A stretch of 11,592 nucleotides of DNA, from positions 1 to 11,592 of the forward strand of contig JAFSWV010000183.1 of assembly GCA_017444325.1 (NCBI GenBank), written 5' to 3'. Both the position numbers and the translations under genes were made by a program. The DNA is from a bacterium (GTDB lineage Bacteria > Auribacterota > UBA3054). The first letter of the stretch is position 1, and each line of letters opens with the position of its first letter. Of the stretch, positions 6,556 through 11,592 are shown piece by piece. Below the pieces are notes generated by a model that was not told the DNA's origin, searched no databases, and worked only from the letters and a program-made list of their open reading frames with translations.

Positions 6556-8915
6556 GCTTTCTTAGTTTTCGCGGCGGTCTTTTTTGCCGTCGTTTTTTTG
6601 GCGGCCGTTTTCTTCGCCGCGGGCTTCTTTTCAGCGGGAGCCTCTTTGGTTTTGGCGCCCCTGCCCTTTCCGCCCTTGACGAAAGTTTTCTGGTCGGGCT
6701 TCTTCTCGATGAACTTCTGGAGCGCCCATTCGCTCTTCAAAGTTATGACGTCGTCGCTCAAGAAGACGATTTGGCTCCTGGGGATCCAGGTGGTCTGGGA
6801 AAGTCCGGTCTTAAGACCGACGGCTTTCTTCTCTTTCTCGTCTATGATGTCGATGATGTTGAGTTCGCCGTGTTCCTTGGTGTGCTGCTCTTCGTCGATG
6901 ACGTAGTTCACCCTGATGGGATGCATGGCGCTCCTCATCTTGTGCTCAAGGATCTTGGAAGCCGTGTCGATAAAGCTTGAGATCTTCTCGGCCGACAAGC
7001 GCATCTCGTCGGTGATGGGAATGCCAGTGTCGGCTGAGAGCTTCTCCGCGTAGGAGAGCTGTTTTTCACTGGGAGGCAGGACAAGTTTGCTTCCGAGATC
7101 ATCTTTCGTCTCGTCGATCCATTTGGAAAGTTCCTTGGCGTTGACAAGCGCGCTTTCGGGAATTTCGATCTTGGCGGCTGCCGCCAGTCTTCTCGCCATG
7201 TCGAGCTGCTTGGCGGTAGGCTTGCTGACCATGAAGCCGGACTGGTTGGAATATACTTCCCTGAGAGGCTCGAAGAGTTTGTCCATGACGGTCAAATAAT
7301 CTTTCTCGCCGTCCTCGATCTCATCCAGGTCTTTTTCCAGATCGGCGGTGTAATCGTAGTTCATGACCAGCGGGCGTTTTTCCTTCAGGTAATCGTAGAG
7401 CCTGAAGCCCCTTTCCGTCGGCTTGAACTCCCTCTTGGGGCGCGTCTCCTCGACGTACTGCCTTTCCCTGATCTTATCGACGATGGTGGCGTAGGTGGAG
7501 GGACGGCCGATGTTGAGCTTTTCCAGTTTCTCGACCAAGCTGCCGCTGTTGTATCGCGGCGGCGGCAGAGTCTCTTTCCTTTCGCAGCGGGCCTCTTTCA
7601 TGGCGAGCTTGTCGTTCTCGCTGAGGGGCGGCAGACCGGATTCGGATTCGTCCTCTTCCTCTTCGGAAAGATCATAGCCGTAAGCCTTGAGGTAGCCTTC
7701 GAATTTCAGCGTCTTGCCTTCCGCTTCCATTTCAATATCGTCGGACATGATAGTCGCTTTCGTCTTGTCATAGACGGCGGGTTTCATCTGCGAAGCAAGC
7801 CAGCGCTTGTAGATAAGCGAATAGATCTTGAAGCAGGGCTCTGTCAGAACGTCTTTCACGGATTCCGGGGTGATCTCCGGATGCGCCGGGCGAATGGCCT
7901 CGTGGGCGTCCTGGGCGCCTTTTTTGCTCTTGTAGAAGCGGCGCTGGTAATACTGCTCCCCGTACTGCTTTTCGATCTGTTTCTGGGCCATGTCCATGCC
8001 CTCTTTGGAGATTCTGGTGGAGTCGGTTCGCATGTAGGTTATCAAAGCGACCTGACGGCCCCTGATCTCGACGCCCTGATACAGCGTCTGGGCGATCTCC
8101 ATGGCGAACTTGGGATCGAAGTGGTAGGCTCTGAAGGCCGCGCGCTGGAACGTCGAAGTGATGAAAGGCGGCATCGGATTGCGCGAGAATTCGGATTTCT
8201 CGATCGCTTTGACGGTGTGGTCTTTCGCGTTCTTCAAAGCTTCGAAGATCTTCTCCGCTTCCGCCTCGTTCTCAACTCGGCCGCTCTTCAGCTGGGCCGT
8301 GAAGACTTGCTTTCCTATCTCGTAATCAGCCTTGATGAGCCAATAGGGCACGGGCTGGAAATTGGCGATCTCTCTTTCCCTTTCGACGATAAGACCGACG
8401 GCCGGGCTCTGGACGCGGCCGACGGAGAAATTCTTTTCGCCCATGTAGAAGGAGGCTTCCGGGCTGAGCAGATAGCCAATCAGCCTGTCGATGGCTCTCC
8501 TGGCTTTCTGGGCGTCCACTCTTTTCAGATTTATGGTCGTGGGATTCTCAAGCGCATTGTTTATTTCGGACGGCGTAATGGCGTTGAACATGATGCGGTG
8601 GATCCTCTTGGAGTGCGGGAGAATGCTGTAAACATGCTCCGCGATGGCTTCCCCTTCCCTATCAGGGTCGGTCGCCAGGAAGATCTCTCCGGCTTCGCCA
8701 GCAGCCTTCTTAAGGTCGCTTATGACGTTGCTCTTGCCGTGCAAGGGCTTTAAGGTAACTTTGAATCCATCCTCCACATCGACTCCGAGACGCGATTTGG
8801 GCATCTCCATGATGTGGCCGACCGTGGCTTTTATAACATACTTGTTGCCGACGATCTGGTGGATAGTTTTGATCTTGGAAGGCGACTCAACGACTATAAG
8901 TCCGCGATTTGCCAT
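6552..8915 (-). CDS. topA: DNA topoisomerase I (type IA) with zinc-finger-less, lysine-rich C-terminus
   Basis: TopA relaxes negative supercoils by passing one DNA strand through a tyrosine-linked break. This 787-residue protein starts with a Toprim domain: LIVVESPSK (6-14, Glu10) and ATDPDREGE (81-89), with Asp83, Asp85 and Glu87 as metal ligands. The active-site tyrosine is Tyr294 in LITYMRTDS, and GIGRPSTYA-like NIGRPSTYA is at 468-476. The segment RYNSGSLV (454-461) differs from the RYTEA-type form common in bacterial TopA. There are no CXXC zinc fingers. The C-terminus instead holds two helical repeats (566-607 and 615-656), a short WIPRSQI-containing segment (about 692-740), and a Lys/Ala/Thr tail (760-787) resembling histone H1 tails. 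Lysine-rich tails are known in actinobacterial TopA, where they aid DNA binding and processivity. The start has TAAGGAG 4 nt upstream, 14 nt after the DHH gene. The 3' end overlaps the protease start as ATGA. Confidence 0.97.
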   Translation of the reverse strand: MANRGLIVVESPSKIKTIHQIVGNKYVIKATVGHIMEMPKSRLGVDVEDGFKVTLKPLHGKSNVISDLKKAAGEAGEIFLATDPDREGEAIAEHVYSILPHSKRIHRIMFNAITPSEINNALENPTTINLKRVDAQKARRAIDRLIGYLLSPEASFYMGEKNFSVGRVQSPAVGLIVEREREIANFQPVPYWLIKADYEIGKQVFTAQLKSGRVENEAEAEKIFEALKNAKDHTVKAIEKSEFSRNPMPPFITSTFQRAAFRAYHFDPKFAMEIAQTLYQGVEIRGRQVALITYMRTDSTRISKEGMDMAQKQIEKQYGEQYYQRRFYKSKKGAQDAHEAIRPAHPEITPESVKDVLTEPCFKIYSLIYKRWLASQMKPAVYDKTKATIMSDDIEMEAEGKTLKFEGYLKAYGYDLSEEEEDESESGLPPLSENDKLAMKEARCERKETLPPPRYNSGSLVEKLEKLNIGRPSTYATIVDKIRERQYVEETRPKREFKPTERGFRLYDYLKEKRPLVMNYDYTADLEKDLDEIEDGEKDYLTVMDKLFEPLREVYSNQSGFMVSKPTAKQLDMARRLAAAAKIEIPESALVNAKELSKWIDETKDDLGSKLVLPPSEKQLSYAEKLSADTGIPITDEMRLSAEKISSFIDTASKILEHKMRSAMHPIRVNYVIDEEQHTKEHGELNIIDIIDEKEKKAVGLKTGLSQTTWIPRSQIVFLSDDVITLKSEWALQKFIEKKPDQKTFVKGGKGRGAKTKEAPAEKKPAAKKTAAKKTTAKKTAAKTKKA
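6555..6638 (-). repeat. Low-complexity Lys/Ala tail region of topA
   Basis: Codons 760-787 of topA are an imperfect array of AAKKT-like units. The minus-strand DNA contains A runs of seven (6593-6599) and six (6580-6585) bases. This repeat-rich stretch is a likely site of length variation between strains. It also contains the weak start context of the next gene. Confidence 0.8.
6948..7073 (-). repeat. TopA C-terminal helical repeat, copy 2
   Basis: TopA residues 615-656 begin PSEKQLSYAEKL and end SSFIDTASKIL. They align without gaps to residues 566-607 at an offset of 49, with about 14 of 42 positions identical. Both copies share PxxKQLxxAxxLxA, an IxI core and a SxxID helix. Confidence 0.8.
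7095..7220 (-). repeat. TopA C-terminal helical repeat, copy 1
   Basis: TopA residues 566-607 begin PTAKQLDMARRL and end SKWIDETKDDL. This is the upstream partner of the second copy. Together they occupy the place of the zinc-finger domains of E. coli-type TopA. Their probable role is DNA contact, by position only. Confidence 0.8.
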
Positions 8916-8919
8916 AGAA

Positions 8920-8925
8920 CTCCTT
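8920..8925 (-). promoter_or_regulatory. Ribosome binding site of topA
   Basis: The minus strand reads AAGGAG, then TTCT, then ATG. It sits in the 14-nt gap after the DHH stop codon. The spacing of 4 nt is slightly short, but no other start fits, because the Toprim strand begins only a few residues later. Confidence 0.7.
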
Positions 8926-8929
8926 AATT

Positions 8930-9973
8930 TTATTTAAGACTCTTTTTCGTTCTGGATATCAGGATGCCCCTCAGCCACGCTGTGAGAGCCGTATTGGAGG
9001 GTTCCTTGCCCAAGGCCTCCTCCACGACCGCCTTGGGGATAGCAGCCCTGGATTTGCCCCTGTGGCCGCCGGCGCTGCCGTATTTCGAGAGCTTTGCCCT
9101 CGCTATTTTGCCAACGTCGGCGCCTAGCGAGCTCTCGCGCATCACGACATGCATGACGTTGTCGCATATTCCGCCGACCGCCACCCACTTCATGTTGGTG
9201 AACTGCGAGAGGAAATCGGCTATGTGGACGCAAATGTCCGCGGAAGGCAGTTTGGAAAAACAAATTACCGGGCACAAGCCTCCGGCCTGGACCATTTGGA
9301 GCGCCTCCGTAAAAAAGGGGGCGTAAGCCCTCGGGATCTCGGCCAGTTCGAGGGAATGCAGCAGCTGGGAATCGCACTTGGGCTTAAGGTATCCGTAGGC
9401 CGCCACATCCTGAGGCGAAACGCCCCGGACCAGGTCGTCCGTGTCAGTGTTCAGGCCGTAGCAGAGAGCGGTAGCAAGCCTTTTGCCAACGGTCACCTGG
9501 GAAGTCAAAAGATATTCCAGAAGTATCGTGGCGGTCGAGCCGTAGCGGGGTCTAACATCCGAAAATCTGAAGGGATATTTGCCTTTCTTGGGATGATGAT
9601 CGATTATAACGTCAAAAGAAATTGGCAGCTGCGGCTTGAAAAAGTCGGGCTGAGCGTCCACCAGGGCGAATTTATTGTATTTTTCCCACGCGACCTCATG
9701 CTGGATAACGAATGGTATCTTCAGTTTACGGGCAAAAAGCAGGTTCTGCTGGCGCTTTATGGGTTCCAAGGATATGATCTCAACGCTTCCCACAAGGTCC
9801 TTGACGAACTCCCTCAAGGCCCAGGCCGAGGAAAGAGAGTCAGGATCGGGCTCGCCGTACATCAGAATGGCAAGCCTGTCGTCTTTCCCGAAAAGACCTT
9901 CGAGCCGGGGGATCTTCCTTTCGGTGCGATCGCTGATCAGCATCGAACGAAACTGTGAATTAGAATATTTCAT
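8930..9973 (-). CDS. DHH/DHHA1 family phosphoesterase (NrnA/RecJ-like superfamily)
   Basis: This 347-residue soluble protein has the DHH-DHHA1 layout of NrnA-like enzymes, which hydrolyse short oligonucleotides, pAp or cyclic dinucleotide products using manganese. Motif 1 is GEPDPDSLSSA (40-50, Asp43 and Asp45), motif 2 is VDAQPD (Asp106), motif 3 is IIDHHPK (Asp125, His126, His127), and motif 4 is NTDTDDL (around Asp177). The C-terminal DHHA1 signature is GSAGGHRG (299-306), where GGGH is more usual. All expected metal ligands are present, so it is probably active; the exact substrate cannot be told. It is the first gene after the only good promoter in the window. The ATG at 9971-9973 would lie about 4 nt from the predicted transcript start with no Shine-Dalgarno. 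The internal Met11 (9941-9943) is a possible alternative start, also without one. topA follows after 14 nt. Confidence 0.9.
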   Translation of the reverse strand: MKYSNSQFRSMLISDRTERKIPRLEGLFGKDDRLAILMYGEPDPDSLSSAWALREFVKDLVGSVEIISLEPIKRQQNLLFARKLKIPFVIQHEVAWEKYNKFALVDAQPDFFKPQLPISFDVIIDHHPKKGKYPFRFSDVRPRYGSTATILLEYLLTSQVTVGKRLATALCYGLNTDTDDLVRGVSPQDVAAYGYLKPKCDSQLLHSLELAEIPRAYAPFFTEALQMVQAGGLCPVICFSKLPSADICVHIADFLSQFTNMKWVAVGGICDNVMHVVMRESSLGADVGKIARAKLSKYGSAGGHRGKSRAAIPKAVVEEALGKEPSNTALTAWLRGILISRTKKSLK

Positions 9974-9983
9974 TATTATTTAT

Positions 9984-10012
9984 ATTTTATGAGAATAAGG
10001 TATGGGTGTCAA
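9984..10012 (-). promoter_or_regulatory. Sigma70-type promoter of the seven-gene operon
   Basis: The minus strand carries TTGACA (10007-10012), a 17-nt spacer, and TAAAAT (9984-9989). The -35 is perfect and the -10 is one base from TATAAT, at the ideal spacing. A start at about 9977 (A) is expected, only about 4 nt before the first ATG of the DHH gene. The T run of the upstream terminator falls at about -40 to -47, where an AT-rich tract could act as an UP element (inference). Confidence 0.75.
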
Positions 10013-10015
10013 GGT

Positions 10016-10044
10016 AAAAAAAACGGCGGTCGAATGACCGCCGT
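10016..10044 (-). terminator. Rho-independent terminator after the tRNA pair
   Basis: On the minus strand a perfect 9-bp stem (ACGGCGGTC pairing with GACCGCCGT, 4-nt loop) is followed by eight T (10016-10023). It begins 6 nt after the encoded CCA of tRNA-Met. The plus-strand side has only AAGATTT after the stem, so it works for the minus-strand tRNA transcript. Confidence 0.9.
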
Positions 10045-10050
10045 AAGATT

Positions 10051-10127
10051 TGGTAGCGGAGGAGGGAGTCGAACCCACGACACGCGGATTATGATTCCGC
10101 TGCTCTGACCAACTGAGCTACTCCGCC
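10051..10127 (-). tRNA. tRNA-Met (CAU), elongator type, CCA encoded
   Basis: This 77-nt gene folds as a standard cloverleaf on the minus strand. It has acceptor GGCGGAG against CTCCGCT (G1.U72), D-stem GCTC/GAGC, anticodon stem GCGGA/TCCGC around loop ATCATAA (anticodon CAT), a 5-nt variable loop GTGTC, T-loop TTCGACT, discriminator A and encoded CCA. The T-stem has a U50.U64 mismatch (GTGGG against CCCTC). The CAU anticodon could also belong to a lysidine-modified Ile tRNA. The overall sequence looks more like common bacterial elongator tRNA-Met, and it sits next to the initiator, so Met is preferred. Confidence 0.9.
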
Positions 10128-10136
10128 AAATATTTT

Positions 10137-10213
<77 letters not shown>

Positions 10214-10220
10214 GCACTGA

Positions 10221-10484
10221 TTATTCGAATTTGAAGATCAACTCGTTAGTTTTGCTAAGGCCGAAATTTTCCCTGGCAAACTTTTCGAGGTAAAATTTGT
10301 CATATTTCAGAAGATGCAGTTCCTTCTTGAGCTGCTCGTTCTCGATCCTTAGTCTGGCGGCTTCCGCAGCTTTTTCCTTCTCCTTCTTCTCAAGTTCCCT
10401 AAGCTCAACGCTGGCGGGCTGGAAGGTAAGGATCGCGAAGATCGCAAGGATCGTCAGGACCAGAAGTACGATGATGAAACGCAT
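10221..10484 (-). CDS. ftsB: FtsB/DivIC family septum-formation initiator protein
   Basis: This 87-residue bitopic membrane protein has the size and layout of FtsB/DivIC, the small coiled-coil partner of FtsL and FtsQ in the division complex. A membrane helix occupies about residues 3-20 after MRF. A charged heptad-like coiled coil with many Lys and Glu runs from about 25 to 60. The C-terminal DKFYLEKFARENFGLSKTNE region (62-81) matches the family's short conserved tail, which ends ELIFKF. The only plausible ATG has AAGAGG 2 nt upstream, which is close. It lies 49 nt after the isocitrate dehydrogenase stop, and the initiator tRNA begins 7 nt after its own stop, so mRNA and tRNAs are probably cut from one transcript. 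FtsB versus DivIC naming is by family only. Confidence 0.88.
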   Translation of the reverse strand: MRFIIVLLVLTILAIFAILTFQPASVELRELEKKEKEKAAEAARLRIENEQLKKELHLLKYDKFYLEKFARENFGLSKTNELIFKFE

Positions 10485-10533
10485 AACCTCTTAAAATATG
10501 GTTTCAATATGCTATCAGATACGCCTCTCAAAG

Positions 10534-11592
10534 TCAAGACTGGGAGAGACGGCCGGCGATCGCTTGGAGGAACTCCTCGGTGTTCAGAGCCTGCTTATTG
10601 TTAAGCGTGGAAACGAGATATAGATCCTTGGTCATATATCCTTCCTCAATAGTATGAAGCGTTGCGGCTTCAAGCTTGTCGGCGAAGGAGACCAGTTCTT
10701 CGTTCCCGTCCAACTCCCCTCTTTTCCTTAGCGCTCCGCTCCAGGCGAAAATGGTCGCGACGGAGTTTGTCGAAGTCGTTTCGCCCTTGAGATGCTTGTA
10801 GTAGTGGCGCTGGACCGTGCCGTGGGCCGCCTCGTACTCATAGGCGCCGCTGGGCGAGACCAGAACGGACGTCATCATGGCCAGGCTTCCGTAAGCCGTG
10901 GCGATGAGATCGGAGAAAACGTCACCGTCATAGTTCTTGCAGGCCCAGATGAAGCCGCCAACGGATCTGATGGCGCGGGCCACCGCGTCATCTATAAGCG
11001 TATAGAAGAAAGTGATCCCGGCCTTCTCGAATTTCTCTTTGTAAGAAGCTGCGAAGATCTCGTTGAATATGTCCTTGAAACGATGGTCGTACTTCTTGGA
11101 AATGGTGTCCTTGGCGGCGAACCAGAGGTCCTCTTTCTTATACAACGCGAATTCGAAGCAAGCTTTGGCAAAATTCTCAATCGAAGCGTCTGTGTTGTGG
11201 ACGCCCTGGATAATGCCGCTGCCTTTGAATTCATGGATCAATTGACGCGTTTCGGATCCGTCGGGCCCGGTCACGACAAGCTCAGCCTTGGAGCCGGCCG
11301 GGACGACCATCTCACTGTTCTTATAGATGTCGCCGTAGGCGTGGCGAGCAATGGTGATCGGCTTTTTCCAGTCGGGAACGTACGGGACGAGACCTTTTAC
11401 AAGAATGGGCGTCCTGAAGACCGTGCCGTCCAAAATGGCCCTGATGGTGCCGTTCGGGGAAGGCCACATCTTGGAAAGCGAATATTCTTTCACTCGGTCG
11501 GCGTTCGGAGTTATGGTCGCGCATTTGACAGCTACGCCGTACTTTTTGTTGGCCTCCGCTGCGTCAACGGTGACCTGATCGCCGGTCTTTTC
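10534..11592 (-). CDS. icd: NADP-dependent isocitrate dehydrogenase, eukaryotic-like type (5' end outside window)
   Basis: This TCA-cycle enzyme oxidises isocitrate to 2-oxoglutarate with reduction of NADP. The reading frame is open to the right edge, so 352 codons are visible; alignment by eye to human IDH1 suggests about 49 N-terminal residues are missing. Visible marks, numbered from the first visible codon, include SPNGTIR (45-51) with the substrate Ser and Arg, Arg60 in GTVFR, and IARHAYGDIYK (81-91) with Arg83 equivalent to human Arg132. Further on come KDTISKKYD with the catalytic-type Lys, LIDDAVA and NYDGDV with metal-binding Asp residues, and EAAHGTVQRHY with the His/Arg that mark NADP preference. 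These match the IDH1/IDH2-like homodimer class rather than E. coli Icd. The GTG at 11491-11493 is an internal Val, because family sequence continues upstream of it. Confidence 0.96.
   Translation of the reverse strand, partial: EKTGDQVTVDAAEANKKYGVAVKCATITPNADRVKEYSLSKMWPSPNGTIRAILDGTVFRTPILVKGLVPYVPDWKKPITIARHAYGDIYKNSEMVVPAGSKAELVVTGPDGSETRQLIHEFKGSGIIQGVHNTDASIENFAKACFEFALYKKEDLWFAAKDTISKKYDHRFKDIFNEIFAASYKEKFEKAGITFFYTLIDDAVARAIRSVGGFIWACKNYDGDVFSDLIATAYGSLAMMTSVLVSPSGAYEYEAAHGTVQRHYYKHLKGETTSTNSVATIFAWSGALRKRGELDGNEELVSFADKLEAATLHTIEEGYMTKDLYLVSTLNNKQALNTEEFLQAIAGRLSQS

Noticed and set aside
6552..6600. A -1 frameshift at the topA slippery site giving a TopA-protease fusion
   Set aside because: The -1 frame is the protease frame, but it meets a TAA two codons before the protease ATG, so no fusion can form.
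7881..8753. Plus-strand open frame of 290 codons opposite topA
   Set aside because: It is fully antisense to the catalytic core of TopA and shows no recognisable domain; a codon-bias shadow.
9149..9958. Plus-strand open frame of 269 codons opposite the DHH gene
   Set aside because: Antisense to conserved DHH motifs and without a family signature.
10023..10044. Hairpin as a plus-strand terminator or protein operator
   Set aside because: The only T run is on the minus-strand side and no plus-strand gene points at it; it fits a minus-strand terminator.
10051..10127. tRNA-Ile2 (lysidine-modified CAU) as identity of the CAU tRNA
   Set aside because: It cannot be excluded from the anticodon alone, but the sequence resembles common bacterial elongator tRNA-Met more closely and it is paired with tRNA-fMet.
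10485..10533. Possible promoter between icd and ftsB
   Set aside because: Only weak matches are present (TTGAGA with TATTGA at 16 nt). ftsB could equally be read from the upstream transcript, so I do not call it.
11491..11493. GTG as a possible start of a 319-residue isocitrate dehydrogenase
   Set aside because: Family sequence (KCATITP and more) continues in frame upstream to the window edge, so the GTG is an internal Val and the gene is only truncated by the window.

Overview
All genes in this window lie on the minus strand, so the map reads right to left from about 11592 down to 1. The content is ordinary bacterial chromosome: housekeeping genes, two tRNAs, a septation protein and a membrane-protein tail. 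I see no phage, plasmid, IS element or CRISPR array. An FtsB/DivIC-type protein, a formyl-methionine-type initiator tRNA, a type I topoisomerase with a lysine-rich tail and Shine-Dalgarno motifs point to a bacterium. Base composition looks moderately GC-rich by eye. I cannot place the phylum with confidence. A eukaryotic-type NADP isocitrate dehydrogenase and a Ste24-like protease suggest a Gram-negative lineage outside the well-studied Proteobacteria, but that is inference.

Right part (11592-10016): the C-terminal ~352 residues of an NADP-dependent isocitrate dehydrogenase (5' end outside the window), a 49-nt gap, then ftsB. Initiator tRNA-fMet(CAU) begins 7 nt after ftsB, and elongator tRNA-Met(CAU) follows 9 nt later. 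A 9-bp hairpin with a run of eight T closes this block.

Centre and left (10012-1): 3 nt beyond that T run is a near-consensus sigma70-type promoter (TTGACA, 17-nt spacer, TAAAAT). It would start transcription about 4 nt before the ATG of a DHH phosphoesterase gene. From there seven genes run as one tight convoy: DHH phosphoesterase, topA, an M48/Ste24-type membrane protease, hisS, a membrane-anchored nitroreductase, an unrecognised six-helix membrane protein, and a GT-C-type membrane glycosyltransferase that runs off the left edge. Three successive junctions (topA/M48, M48/hisS, hisS/nitroreductase) are 4-nt ATGA overlaps. The next two are a 2-nt gap and a 14-nt overlap with a GTG start, so translational coupling along the operon is likely.

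The genes do not form one pathway. They combine nucleic-acid and translation housekeeping (DHH, topA, hisS) with membrane functions (protease, anchored flavoenzyme, glycosyltransferase plus its unknown partner). I found no convincing new multi-gene system. The points most worth a second look are the unusual initiator tRNA (C1.C72 and A29:U41), the near-leaderless operon start, the zinc-finger-less TopA C-terminus with two helical repeats, the membrane-anchored nitroreductase, and the unknown membrane protein coupled to the glycosyltransferase.
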